Assembly (NCBI GenBank): GCA_050916095.1
Contig: CP050901.1
Location: 2,976,001-3,040,000, forward strand
DNA from: JANPCX01 sp050916095
Lineage (GTDB): Bacteria; Pseudomonadota; Gammaproteobacteria; Burkholderiales; Burkholderiaceae_C
DNA: 64,000 nucleotides
Direction: 5' to 3'
Shown here: one piece after another, positions 35,551-44,147 of the stretch
Layout of the letters: each line of letters begins with the position of its first letter
Numbering within the stretch: the first letter of the stretch is position 1
The notes under the pieces: model-generated
The model's input: the letters and a program-made list of their open reading frames with translations, nothing else
What the model was told of the DNA's origin: nothing
The model's database searches: none
Program-made: the position numbers and the translations under genes

Positions 35551-36045
35551 TTAGCTGCCAGGCAGCACCACTACTGCGCTAGTGCCATCGCATCCCCGGT
35601 GCGGTTCAGTGGGCGCGGCGGGCTTGCCAGGCGTGAGTTTGAAGGAGGCAAGCTGCGCCTGCCCTCCTTCTATTGACCATATGATCATCTCGCCCGCTTC
35701 GCCACGCTCATATTTGGTGTGACGAACAGTTCTAACCTCGAGAGGAAAGCACGCTGTTGCAATATCTGACGATTCCGTTATCGGGCCAAGTTGCGAGAAG
35801 GCTTCGCGAAAGCCCGCGATAAAAGTTTGACGATCCAGTTGCTTCTTTAGGATGGAAGAGGAAGCGTCATAGATCTTGTCAAACTGCTGATCGTTGTATT
35901 CCTTGTGCAGTTGCTCGAGTGCGGACTCTGAGAGTCTCTTGTGATCCGCAAAGTGGACGATGCCCGTCTTTTCGCAAGACACGAGTAACGTGAGGCTCGT
36001 TAAAAACAGAACGATGCGCGACATCCCGCTGCAAATGACTTTCAT
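35551..36045 (-). CDS. Orphan lipoprotein beside the IS element
   Basis: This protein of about 164 residues has a signal peptide and lipobox LLVSC (Cys17 if read from ATG 36024). The mature domain runs from about YNDQQFDKIYDASSSILKKQ through FIAGFREAFSQLGPI, resembling the DUF4019/DUF3887 class of small envelope proteins with unknown role. The start could be 36066, 36045 or 36024; 36045 is a compromise. Base composition is visibly more AT-rich than the neighbouring housekeeping genes. It is 35 bp from the IS right flank, consistent with an accessory insertion spot. Confidence 0.6.
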   Translation of the reverse strand: MKVICSGMSRIVLFLTSLTLLVSCEKTGIVHFADHKRLSESALEQLHKEYNDQQFDKIYDASSSILKKQLDRQTFIAGFREAFSQLGPITESSDIATACFPLEVRTVRHTKYERGEAGEMIIWSIEGGQAQLASFKLTPGKPAAPTEPHRGCDGTSAVVVLPGS

Positions 36046-36092
36046 GAAATCCACCGCGAAGTACATGCTTGGTTGAGCCTAAAGCGTGGCCG

Positions 36093-36983
36093 TCACCCCA
36101 AACCCAGACTACCCGCCGCCTGCGCCTTACCCAACTCATGCAAAGTCTGAGCCGTGCCACTGGCGGGCACCTTGCTGCCATCGCGGTCGCTGATGGCGGC
36201 GAACTGGGTCGCCACCTCTTCTGCAGTCCGCGAAGCGGCGGTCAGATGCACGCCTTGTGTCAACGTGATCTGTGCAGCCTCAAATGAACCGGCACCCGCA
36301 CACACAATGGCCCGCGAGGGTGCATCGTCGCAGGCCAGATAAAGCAAGGCAGGCGTGACCGATTCGGGCGAGAGCAGCGCCAACACCGGCTCAGGCATCA
36401 AACCTGCCGTCATGTCGGTGGCCGCCGTGGGGGCCAGCGCGTTGACGCGGATGTTGTGTTTTTCGCCCTCCAAGGCGAGGGTTTGCATCAGCCCCACCAA
36501 TGCCATCTTGGCCGCGCCGTAATTCGATTGTCCAAAGTTGCCCCACAAACCCGAGGACGATGTGGTCATCACGATGCGCCCGTAGTTCTGGGCTCGCATG
36601 ATGTCCCAGACTGCTTTGCAGCAATGCACAGCACCCATGAGGTGAACATTCATCACCAGGGAGAAGTCTTCAAGGCTCATCTTGGCGAAAGACTTGTCGC
36701 GCAGGATTCCGGCGTTGTTCACGAGCACATCCACGCGGCCCCATCGCTGCATGGTGTGGGCCACCATGGCATCAACGGCCGCAGGGTCGGTCACACTGGC
36801 TACACAGGCCAGCGCTTGCCCACCTGCTGCCGTGATCTCGTCTGCGACCGCGTGGGCAGCAGCCCCAAGGTCGTTGACCACCACCTTGGCCCCGCGTGCT
36901 GCCAAGGCCAAGGCATGGGCTCTGCCCAAACCGCCGCCCGCCCCTGTGACCAAAACAACTCGGTCGTCAAAACGAATGGTCAT
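36093..36983 (-). CDS. Short-chain dehydrogenase, MFE-2 hydroxyacyl-CoA dehydrogenase-like
   Basis: This 296-residue SDR has the NAD-binding motif VLVTGAGGGLGRAHALALAA (about 10-29), NNAG (about 90) and the catalytic Ser-Tyr-Lys set in TSSSGLWGNFGQSNYGAAK. The GxGGGLGRAHA form and a C-terminal extension of about 50 residues resemble the 3-hydroxyacyl-CoA dehydrogenase domain of peroxisomal multifunctional enzyme 2 and bacterial relatives, so an acyl-CoA oxidation role is possible. It is on its own transcription unit next to rnr; no fatty-acid genes are adjacent. Confidence 0.82.
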   Translation of the reverse strand: MTIRFDDRVVLVTGAGGGLGRAHALALAARGAKVVVNDLGAAAHAVADEITAAGGQALACVASVTDPAAVDAMVAHTMQRWGRVDVLVNNAGILRDKSFAKMSLEDFSLVMNVHLMGAVHCCKAVWDIMRAQNYGRIVMTTSSSGLWGNFGQSNYGAAKMALVGLMQTLALEGEKHNIRVNALAPTAATDMTAGLMPEPVLALLSPESVTPALLYLACDDAPSRAIVCAGAGSFEAAQITLTQGVHLTAASRTAEEVATQFAAISDRDGSKVPASGTAQTLHELGKAQAAGSLGLG

Positions 36984-37019
36984 GGAGTCCTCCTGCCGTT
37001 CTTGTTTTACTGATTCCTG

Positions 37020-39320
37020 TCAGCGTTTGCTTCGCGTCTTGCCACCGCTTTTGCTGGCCGCCTTGGTTGTTGCCTTGGCAGATTTTTTAGTCGCCCCGCG
37101 CGCCGCCGATTTGGCTGCACGCACCGGATGGGCTTTGGCTTCGTTGGTTGCAGAGCGTGCTTTGCCTTGGCTGGACTTGGTGCGCGACTTGACTTGACGA
37201 TCCGCCTCAAGCACTTCTTCCAACACCTCGCTGGTGCGTTTGGGGCGATCAGCAACAGCCTCGCCCAATTTGTCTTTCTTCGCACGGGCCAGCAGTGCGC
37301 CAGGTTCGCCGTCACGCACCAAGCGGAAGTCAATCTTGCGGCCATCGAGATCTACGCGACTGACCTGAACCCGCACACGCGACCCAATGGCGTAACGGAC
37401 ACCACTGCGCTCCCCGCGGAGTTCTTGGCGCACTTCGTCAAAACGGTAGTACTCACCGCCCAGCTCGGTGATGTGAATCAACCCCTCCACATAGAGCGCA
37501 TCAAGCTGCACAAAGAGGCCAAAACTTGTGGCGGCGCTGACGGTGCCCGAGAACTCTTCGCCCAAACGTTCGCGCATGTAGCGGCACTTGAGCCAAGCCT
37601 CCACATCACGGGAGGCTTCGTCGGCACGGCGTTCGTTGGCGCTGCAGTGGGCGCCTGTGACTTCCCAAGCTTCTTGTTCAGCGGTCAGTGGTGGACCTTG
37701 TACCGGGCTCGGTTTGGCGCCCTTCTTGGCGGGACGGGTTTGGGCGACCGCTTTGCCAGGCACCATGCGGTAACGCTGGCTGCCGAGCAAGGCCTTGATG
37801 ACGCGGTGCACCAGCAAGTCCGGGTAGCGGCGTATGGGACTGGTGAAGTGCGTGTAGGCCTCGTAAGCCAAACCGAAGTGGCCACTGTTGGTGCCGGTGT
37901 AAATCGCTTGCTGCATGGATCGCAGCAACATGGTGTGGATTTGTTGGGCATCCACACGGTCTTTCGTTGCGGCAGCAATCGCTTGAAATTCACCTGGTGT
38001 TGGGTCGTCACTGATAGACAAGCCCAGACCCAAGGCACGCAAGTAGTTTTGCAGTAGTGTTTTTTTCTCGGGCGTGGGGCCTTCGTGAACACGGAACAGC
38101 GACGGATGTTTGGCGCCCGCAATGAAGTCGGCGGCGCACACGTTGGCGCACAACATCGCTTCTTCGATCAGTTTGTGCGCCTCGGTGCGGGTACGCGGCA
38201 CGATCTTGTCAATGCGACCATTCTCATCGCAGACGATTTGTGTTTCGGTGGTATCGAAATCAATCGCACCGCGCACATTGCGTTGTTTGAGCAAAGCGCG
38301 GTAGACATCGTTTAGGTTCAGCAAGTGCGGCACCAAGTCTTTTCGTTTGGTGGCTTCGGGGCCGCGTGTATTGGTGAGAATGGCGGCCACTTCGTTATAG
38401 GTGAAGCGTGCGTGCGAACACATCACCGCCGGGAAAAACTGGTAGGCGTAAACCTCACCCGTGGCCGTGATGAGCATGTCGCACACCATGGACAGGCGGT
38501 CTTCGTTGGGGTTCAGGGAACACAGCCCGTTGGAGATTTTTTCCGGCAGCATGGGAATGACACGGCGCGGAAAATACACGGAAGTGGCACGCTCATAGGC
38601 GTCTTCGTCCAACGGCTCGCCGGGCTTGACGTAGTGGCTAACGTCGGCAATGGCCACCAGCAAACGCCAGCCGTTGGGCGTTTTGACGCGGCCAATTTTG
38701 GCGGGCTCGCAGTACACGGCATCGTCGAAGTCACGGGCGTCTTCGCCGTCGATGGTGACCAAGGGGACGTCCGTCAGGTCCACCCGGTTTTTACGATCAG
38801 CCGGGCGTATCTTGTCGGGCAAGCTGGCGGCTTGGGCCAGGGTTTCGGGCGAAAAACGGTGCGGCACTTCGTACTTACGCACCGCAATTTCTATCTCCAT
38901 GCCGGGGTCGTCAATATCACCCAACACCTCGGTGACACGGCCCACGGGCTGCGAGTACATCGACGGTGTTTCTGTCAGCTCGATCGCCACCACTTGGCCG
39001 GCCACAGCATTGGCAATTGCATTTTTGGGGACAAGGATGTCCTGGCCATAACGTTTGTCCTCGGGCGCCACCAGCCAAACGCCGCTCTCGTGCAACAAGC
39101 GGCCAATGATGGGAGCCTTGCGACGCTCAATGATCTCCAACACCCTGCCCTCGGGCCTGCCTTTGCGGTCGTACCGAATGATGCGAGCTTTGACGCGGTC
39201 ACGGTGCAGCACAGCGCGCATCTCTTGAGGCGACAAATACAAGTCGCTTTGCCTGTCGTCGCGCACCACAAAACCGTGTCCGTCGCGGTGCCCCTGTACG
39301 ACACCCTCCACCTCACTCAT
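37020..39320 (-). CDS. rnr: Ribonuclease R
   Basis: This 766-residue 3'-5' exoribonuclease degrades structured RNA. An N-terminal cold-shock-like domain (EVEGVVQGHRDGHGFVVRDD) is followed by the RNB domain with catalytic acids in VTIDGEDARDFDDAVYCE and PIRRYPDLLVHR. Next come an S1 domain (FSGTVSAATSFGLFVQLDAL) and a Lys/Ala/Arg-rich basic tail. ATG 39320 is chosen; the frame stays open to 39488, but that part reads backwards through tRNA-Leu. It is divergent from the tRNA. Confidence 0.95.
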   Translation of the reverse strand: MSEVEGVVQGHRDGHGFVVRDDRQSDLYLSPQEMRAVLHRDRVKARIIRYDRKGRPEGRVLEIIERRKAPIIGRLLHESGVWLVAPEDKRYGQDILVPKNAIANAVAGQVVAIELTETPSMYSQPVGRVTEVLGDIDDPGMEIEIAVRKYEVPHRFSPETLAQAASLPDKIRPADRKNRVDLTDVPLVTIDGEDARDFDDAVYCEPAKIGRVKTPNGWRLLVAIADVSHYVKPGEPLDEDAYERATSVYFPRRVIPMLPEKISNGLCSLNPNEDRLSMVCDMLITATGEVYAYQFFPAVMCSHARFTYNEVAAILTNTRGPEATKRKDLVPHLLNLNDVYRALLKQRNVRGAIDFDTTETQIVCDENGRIDKIVPRTRTEAHKLIEEAMLCANVCAADFIAGAKHPSLFRVHEGPTPEKKTLLQNYLRALGLGLSISDDPTPGEFQAIAAATKDRVDAQQIHTMLLRSMQQAIYTGTNSGHFGLAYEAYTHFTSPIRRYPDLLVHRVIKALLGSQRYRMVPGKAVAQTRPAKKGAKPSPVQGPPLTAEQEAWEVTGAHCSANERRADEASRDVEAWLKCRYMRERLGEEFSGTVSAATSFGLFVQLDALYVEGLIHITELGGEYYRFDEVRQELRGERSGVRYAIGSRVRVQVSRVDLDGRKIDFRLVRDGEPGALLARAKKDKLGEAVADRPKRTSEVLEEVLEADRQVKSRTKSSQGKARSATNEAKAHPVRAAKSAARGATKKSAKATTKAASKSGGKTRSKR

Positions 39321-39379
39321 GAGGTCGGTACCGATGGCAACTGGGTTGCTGGCGTTCTTAAATGTGCTCGTCTTGATGA

Positions 39380-39385
39380 TAGAAT
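39380..39385 (+). promoter_or_regulatory. Candidate -10 of tRNA-Leu promoter
   Basis: TAGAAT lies 17 bp before the tRNA 5' end, the right distance for a short leader. A weak -35-like CTTAAA is 17 bp further upstream. The site falls in the gap between divergent rnr and the tRNA gene. Confidence 0.5.
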
Positions 39386-39402
39386 CTCTGCTTTCCTGAA
39401 AT

Positions 39403-39487
<85 letters not shown>

Positions 39488-39516
39488 AAGTTGATTGGTT
39501 GGTTGTTTGAGAAATG

Positions 39517-39550
39517 AAGGCCTGTGCGAGAGCGCTGGCCTTTTTTGTTT
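39517..39550 (+). terminator. Intrinsic terminator after tRNA-Leu
   Basis: AAGGCC pairs with GGCC/TT across a 14-nt loop, directly followed by six T residues and a further T-rich stretch. It lies 30 bp past the tRNA, separating it from the convergent phosphoribosyltransferase gene. Confidence 0.75.
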
Positions 39551-39584
39551 TCTTGCCTGCGGGAAAGCCGCAGTCCAGCTTAGC

Positions 39585-40106
39585 TTAGATCACAAACTTT
39601 TTGGCCAAACCCTCAGGCCGCAGCGCATCGTACTCTTCAAACGGCTGGTGTATCCAGGGGCTGGTCGGCAAGTGCTCGACATAGTAGTCGGGTGTGTAGG
39701 TGGAAGCTCCTTTGGTCCAAATGACTGATGAGCGCAACTCGGTGATCGACGGCATACCGCGCAAACGCTCCACCACCGCCTGCAATGTCACGCCAGAGTC
39801 GGCCAAGTCGTCCACCAGCAGCACGCGCCCGGCCAAATCGCCTTTGGGGAGGGTGATGTACTTGGCCATGTCCAGGCGGCCCTGAATGGTGCCTGCAGCC
39901 GCACGGTAGGAGCTGGTAGACATGATGGCCAAAGGCTTGTCGAACACGCGAGACAGAATGTCTCCGGGGCGCATGCCGCCTCTTGCCAAACACAAAATTT
40001 GGTCGAACTCCCAGCCCGAGGCATGCACCTTCAGCGCCAAGCGTTCGATGAGCATGTGGTACTCATCCCAGGAAACGTAGAGGTTCTTGCCGTCATCGGT
40101 CAGCAT
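39585..40106 (-). CDS. Purine-type phosphoribosyltransferase
   Basis: This 173-residue type I PRTase has the PRPP-binding motif RVLLVDDLADSGVTL (about 95-109) and a flexible-loop region SSYRAAAGTIQGRLD. The fold is shared by xanthine-guanine and hypoxanthine PRTases, which salvage purine bases. It lies 20 bp downstream of purA, the committed enzyme for AMP, which supports a purine role. The exact base specificity is not evident, so no symbol is given. Confidence 0.85.
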   Translation of the reverse strand: MLTDDGKNLYVSWDEYHMLIERLALKVHASGWEFDQILCLARGGMRPGDILSRVFDKPLAIMSTSSYRAAAGTIQGRLDMAKYITLPKGDLAGRVLLVDDLADSGVTLQAVVERLRGMPSITELRSSVIWTKGASTYTPDYYVEHLPTSPWIHQPFEEYDALRPEGLAKKFVI

Positions 40107-40125
40107 GGCGCGCTTTCAATCCTGT

Positions 40126-41460
40126 TCAGGTCTTATAGGGGTGGCGCAGCAAAATGGTGTGGTCACGGTCGGGGCCTGTGGACACCATGTCAATGGGTGC
40201 ACCAATGTAGCTTTGCACTCGTTCCAAGTAACGGCGGGCATTGAGCGGCAACTTGTCCCATTCGGTGACGCCTGCAGTGGTCTCGGTCCAGCCGTCGAAG
40301 GTGTCGTAGATCGGCTGGCACTCAGAAATATCGTCGGCGTCGAGCGGCAAAATATCAATGCGTTTACCGCGTAACTCGTAGCCCACGCAGACCTTGATTT
40401 CTTTCAAGCCGTCGAGCACATCGAGTTTGGTGATGCACAAACCCGAGATGCCGTTGATGATGATGGAACGTTTGAGTGCCGCCGCATCCAACCAACCACA
40501 TCGACGTGGCCGCCCCGTGACCGTGCCACGCTCTTGGCCCACCGTCGAGAGGTGATGCCCCACGCTACCGAGCTGCTCCATGTCCAGCTCTGTCGGGAAG
40601 GGGCCGCTTCCGACACGGGTGGTATAGGCCTTGGTGATGCCCAAGATGTAGTGCAACAAGTCAGGCCCCACCCCAGCGCCCGCCGCCGCATTGCCAGCCA
40701 CGCAGTTGCTGGAGGTGACGTAGGGGTAGGTACCGTGGTCAATGTCTAGGAGCGTGCCTTGCGCGCCCTCAAACAGCACATTGCCCCCATTCTTGTGGGC
40801 CGTGTGCAAGAGGTACCCGACGTCCGCCATCATGGGCTTGATGGCCTCGGCCACCTTCATCGCATGGTCAAAAATCGGCTGGAACTCTAGCGGCTTGGAT
40901 TTCAAATAGCCGCCCAGTGCGAAGTTGTGCAGTTCGAGCAGATCACGAAGCTTTTTCTCAAAGCGCTGCGGATGTTTCAGGTCTTGCACGCGCAGTGCAC
41001 GGCGCGCCACTTTGTCTTCATAGGCGGGGCCGATGCCTTTGCCTGTCGTGCCGATCTTGCCGGCGCCGCTGCTCTCACGCAATGCTTCACGCGCTTTGTC
41101 GACTTCCACGTGAAAGGGAAGAATCAAAGGACAGGATTCGCTGATAAAAAGTCGTGACCGCACGTCCAGCCCAATGGCTTCCAGGCGTTCAATCTCCAGC
41201 AACAAATGGCTGGGGTCGACGACCACACCGTTGCCGATGTAGCAGGCCACCCCATCACGCATGATGCCGGAAGGAATCAACTGCAAGGCAGTTTTCACGC
41301 CCTTGATCACCAGGGTATGACCCGCGTTGTGCCCGCCTTGAAAACGTACCACGGCCTGGGCATGGTCGGTCAGCCAGTCCACGACTTTGCCCTTGCCCTC
41401 GTCACCCCACTGGGTGCCCACCACGACCACGTTACGGCCTGCGGTCTTTGCTGTTTGCAT
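40126..41460 (-). CDS. purA: Adenylosuccinate synthetase
   Basis: This 444-residue enzyme uses GTP to join IMP and aspartate, the first step from IMP to AMP. It has the P-loop VVVGTQWGDEGKGKVVDWL, QGGHNAGHT, the segment TTGKGIGPAYEDKVARRALR and the C-terminal NARRYLERVQSYIGAPIDMV. ATG 41460 gives the normal start; the open frame to 41532 overlaps hisZ and is discarded. It lies 50 bp downstream of hisZ. Confidence 0.97.
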   Translation of the reverse strand: MQTAKTAGRNVVVVGTQWGDEGKGKVVDWLTDHAQAVVRFQGGHNAGHTLVIKGVKTALQLIPSGIMRDGVACYIGNGVVVDPSHLLLEIERLEAIGLDVRSRLFISESCPLILPFHVEVDKAREALRESSGAGKIGTTGKGIGPAYEDKVARRALRVQDLKHPQRFEKKLRDLLELHNFALGGYLKSKPLEFQPIFDHAMKVAEAIKPMMADVGYLLHTAHKNGGNVLFEGAQGTLLDIDHGTYPYVTSSNCVAGNAAAGAGVGPDLLHYILGITKAYTTRVGSGPFPTELDMEQLGSVGHHLSTVGQERGTVTGRPRRCGWLDAAALKRSIIINGISGLCITKLDVLDGLKEIKVCVGYELRGKRIDILPLDADDISECQPIYDTFDGWTETTAGVTEWDKLPLNARRYLERVQSYIGAPIDMVSTGPDRDHTILLRHPYKT

Positions 41461-41510
41461 GTCTAGAGTTCCAAATAAAAATGGAGAAAAGGTTGACGCG
41501 CTATCAAGCC

Positions 41511-42674
41511 TCAAAGGGCTTGGACGCGCCACTGGCCATCACGCGACACAAGTTCGCGGTCGCAGGCAAATTCTTCGCCTTCATGTTCATGGCCCGGCAG
41601 GATGCACACCACAGTCAGTCCTTGCTTACGGAGCTCACGCACTGCGCTGCGCAGGGCAGGATCACTGCTCCAAGGCGCACGAATCGCCGCTGCTCCCTGG
41701 TGTGCAGGCAGTAAAGCAGCCAACTCTTTGAGATCGAGACTGAAACCCACTGCAGGGCGATTGCGGCCAAATACTGCACCCACTTCGTCATAGCGCCCGC
41801 CGCGTAATACCTCGCTGCTGGAGCCAGCGGCGTAGACGGCAAAACGGGCACCGCTGTAATAGGCATACCCCCCCACGTCGGCCAAGTCCACGCTAAGCGT
41901 GACTTGCGGATGGGCCCGCTGTACATGGGCGGCGAGGCTGCGCATGTCGCGGAGCGCCGATTGAATCAAAGGCAAAGGCGGCAGTGCCTTGGCGGCATCG
42001 TCGAGCACATGGAGTGAGCCATAGAGCTTCAGCAACGCCTGCATGGCTAGCCCGAGTGTGGGGTCGCACGATGCGGTGAGATCGCGCACGGCCGACCCAT
42101 CTTTCGCAGCCAGCGCCGCGATCAATTCGGAGGTGGTCGCGGCGCTCAACTGCGCTGCATTCACCAATGCGCGGACGATGCGCGAATCGCCCAAGTCCAG
42201 GGTGACGGCATTCATGCCCACACTCAGCAGGCCATCCAGTGCCAGGTCCAGCACCTCCAGATCGGCTTCGAGTCCCGCATGACCGTAGATTTCCGCGCCA
42301 AACTGCAGCGGCTCACGCGTGGCGTGCAAGCTGGCGGGCCGGGTGTGCAGCACAGGCCCGCAGTAACAAAGCCTGGTGACGCCTTGGCGATTCAACAGAT
42401 GGGCATCAATGCGAGCCACTTGCGGCGTGGTATCAGCCCGCACACCCAAGGTGCGTCCACTGAGTTGATCCACGAGCTTGAAGGTTTTGAGGTTGAGCGC
42501 CTGACCGGTGCCCGACAGCAGCGCGTCTAAGTGCTCAATCAGCGGCGGCATGACCAGCTCGCAGCCGTAGCTGCGCGCCACATCCAGGAGGGCACGGCGC
42601 AACTCTTCAATGTGCCGTGCCTGAGAAGGCAGCACATCGGCGACATGCTCAGGCAGCAGCCAAGCAGATGACAT
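41511..42674 (-). CDS. hisZ: ATP phosphoribosyltransferase regulatory subunit HisZ
   Basis: This 387-residue protein is a HisRS paralogue without aminoacylation activity that binds the short form of HisG and gives histidine feedback control. It has class II-like segments (RRALLDVARSYGCELVMPPL and RTLGVRADTTPQVARIDAHL) and the C-terminal GGRYDEVGAVFGRNRPAVGF. HisG is not in the window. ATG 42674 is the family-like start, but the eight bases before it (TATTCCCT) contain no Shine-Dalgarno, because the inverted-repeat element at 42683-42950 begins there. A GTG at 42725 inside the element is in frame and would add 17 residues. Confidence 0.93.
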   Translation of the reverse strand: MSSAWLLPEHVADVLPSQARHIEELRRALLDVARSYGCELVMPPLIEHLDALLSGTGQALNLKTFKLVDQLSGRTLGVRADTTPQVARIDAHLLNRQGVTRLCYCGPVLHTRPASLHATREPLQFGAEIYGHAGLEADLEVLDLALDGLLSVGMNAVTLDLGDSRIVRALVNAAQLSAATTSELIAALAAKDGSAVRDLTASCDPTLGLAMQALLKLYGSLHVLDDAAKALPPLPLIQSALRDMRSLAAHVQRAHPQVTLSVDLADVGGYAYYSGARFAVYAAGSSSEVLRGGRYDEVGAVFGRNRPAVGFSLDLKELAALLPAHQGAAAIRAPWSSDPALRSAVRELRKQGLTVVCILPGHEHEGEEFACDRELVSRDGQWRVQAL

Positions 42675-42682
42675 AGGGAATA

Positions 42683-42950
42683 AGAACCTATCCGTGAGTA
42701 AGACGGCCCTGCGCCGGGGTTCCACAGACCACAGGCGTAGGAGCGTGCCGCGCCGTGGTGTACATCACCACAAGGGGGTTGCGACACCCGCCTGTGGCCT
42801 GTGGGGCCCCGGCCCGGAGGGTTGTGACGACAAAGCGCGCCTGCGGCGTTGCAACCCTTGCCCAGGGGTAGACCCTGGGCGGCGGCTTGCGCCTTGCATC
42901 CATCGCTTTATCGTCACAACGCAGGGCCGTCTTACTCACGGATAGGTTCT
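42683..42950. repeat. 268-bp nested inverted-repeat element predicted to fold as a three-way junction, hisZ leader
   Basis: Positions 42683-42713 are the exact reverse complement of 42920-42950 (31 bp, AGAACCTATCCGTGAGTAAG...). Directly inside lie two further stems. Arm 1 (42714-42737 with 42789-42812) matches at 21 of 24 and ends in a perfect GTGGTG/CACCAC hairpin (42755-42771). Arm 2 (42822-42837 with 42904-42919) matches at 15 of 16 and encloses a perfect GCCCAGGG/CCCTGGGC hairpin with a GTAGA loop (42860-42880). Only nine bases separate the arms. No flanking target duplication was found, and ORFs inside look spurious. It occupies the 5' leader of hisZ. Confidence 0.9.
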
Positions 42951-42970
42951 GGGGGGGGATTAAAAACGGC

Positions 42971-42976
42971 ATTGTA
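42971..42976 (-). promoter_or_regulatory. Candidate -10 of hisZ-purA promoter
   Basis: The minus strand reads TACAAT, a near-consensus -10, preceded by a C-rich stretch and no good -35. Transcription would begin near 42964, just before the inverted-repeat element, so the whole element would be part of the hisZ mRNA leader. Confidence 0.4.
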
Positions 42977-43019
42977 CGGGGGCGACGAAGACTCACCCCG
43001 TCACGTCACAGCCGCGCAC

Positions 43020-43208
43020 TCAGGGCCACAGCAAGAGCAGCAGGCCGACGCCAAGCAGCATGCTGGACAAACCGATGAAACGGATCTGCCCGTCGCTCAT
43101 TTGGAGTGCACGTTCAAACACCTGACGCCATATCGTGGGGCTCAGGAAGGGCAGGATACCCTCGAACACCAGCACGAGGGCGCAGGCCACCCACAGAGCA
43201 TCGCTCAT
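43020..43208 (-). CDS. DUF2065 small membrane protein
   Basis: This 62-residue protein has two hydrophobic segments (about 4-24 and 44-61) around a short polar loop (WRQVFERALQMSDGQIRF), matching the DUF2065 (YjeT-like) family. It lies nine bp downstream of hflC, the conserved position next to hflKC in many proteobacteria, which hints at a link to the HflKC complex. Its role is unknown. Confidence 0.88.
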   Translation of the reverse strand: MSDALWVACALVLVFEGILPFLSPTIWRQVFERALQMSDGQIRFIGLSSMLLGVGLLLLLWP

Positions 43209-43217
43209 GCAGCGCTC

Positions 43218-44111
43218 TTATTTTTTGGCTGGGCTAGCGCCGGGCAAGGCGTTGCCTCGCATGGCGCGGAAAAACTCACTGCCGGAGTCCAGCACCATCA
43301 CATCGGTTTTGTTGCGGAAGCTGGCACGGTAGGCGTCGAGGCTGCGATAGAACTCAGCGAATTGCGGATCTTTGCCGAACGACGCGGCATAGAGCGCTGA
43401 CGCTTTAGCATCTCCTTCGCCTTTGATCTTTTGAGCGTCGCGGTAGGCTTCAGCCACGATCACTTCACGTTGGCGGTCTGCATCGGCGCGGATTTTTTCG
43501 CCTTCTGCTGTGCCGGTTGAGCGCAGTTCGTTGGCCACACGTTTGCGCTCTGACTCCATGCGGCGGTAGATGGAGTCAGTGATGTTGGCGGAAAAGTCGA
43601 CACGTTTAATGCGCACATCAACGATCTCGATGCCGAACGATTTCGCTTCATCGGCCAATCGGGTGCGAACACCTTGCATGACACGGTCACGATCGGTGGC
43701 CAGCATCGCCTGCACGGTGCGCTTGGTGACTTCTTCGTTGAATGCCGCTTGAACCACGGGGCTCAGGCGGTTCTCCAAATTGCGGATGTCGGCACCGCTG
43801 TTGCGGATGAATTGTTTGGCATCGCTGATGCGCCACTTGACCAACCAGTCAATGACCAGACTTTTCTTCTCGGCGGTGAAGATGGGACGGGTTTCCGGGC
43901 TGTCGAGCGTTTGAATGCGACGATCCAGAAACACGACGTTCTGGAACGGTGGTGGCATCTTCACTTTGAGCCCGGGTTCGGTGACAACCTCTTTGATTTC
44001 ACCGAGGGCGTAGATGACGGCAAACTGCCGCTGGTCCACGATGAACAAGGTGGAGAACGCCACCATCAGCAACACCAGCAAGCCGGTGACGAAAAATGCA
44101 ATGCGGTTCAT
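43218..44111 (-). CDS. hflC: HflC, SPFH-domain modulator of FtsH
   Basis: This 297-residue protein has one N-terminal membrane helix (FFVTGLLVLLMVAFSTLFIV) and a periplasmic SPFH/Band-7 domain (VDQRQFAVIYALGEIKEVV), followed by a long coiled region (SERKRVANELRSTGTAEGEK). With HflK it forms the cage around FtsH that limits proteolysis of membrane proteins. It lies 36 bp downstream of hflK. Confidence 0.96.
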   Translation of the reverse strand: MNRIAFFVTGLLVLLMVAFSTLFIVDQRQFAVIYALGEIKEVVTEPGLKVKMPPPFQNVVFLDRRIQTLDSPETRPIFTAEKKSLVIDWLVKWRISDAKQFIRNSGADIRNLENRLSPVVQAAFNEEVTKRTVQAMLATDRDRVMQGVRTRLADEAKSFGIEIVDVRIKRVDFSANITDSIYRRMESERKRVANELRSTGTAEGEKIRADADRQREVIVAEAYRDAQKIKGEGDAKASALYAASFGKDPQFAEFYRSLDAYRASFRNKTDVMVLDSGSEFFRAMRGNALPGASPAKK

Positions 44112-44147
44112 GGCAAAAAATCCTGATCCAGTGTTCTTGGTGTTGTT

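Noticed and set aside
42683..42950. CRISPR or integron attC reading of the nested repeat
   Set aside because: No direct repeats with spacers exist, and the paired arms lack the attC core-site layout; inverted symmetry explains the sequence.
42688..42996. Small ORFs on both strands inside the hisZ leader element
   Set aside because: They are read from the inverted repeat itself, so the same short peptides (KTALR, GRLTHG) appear in both orientations; no independent coding evidence.
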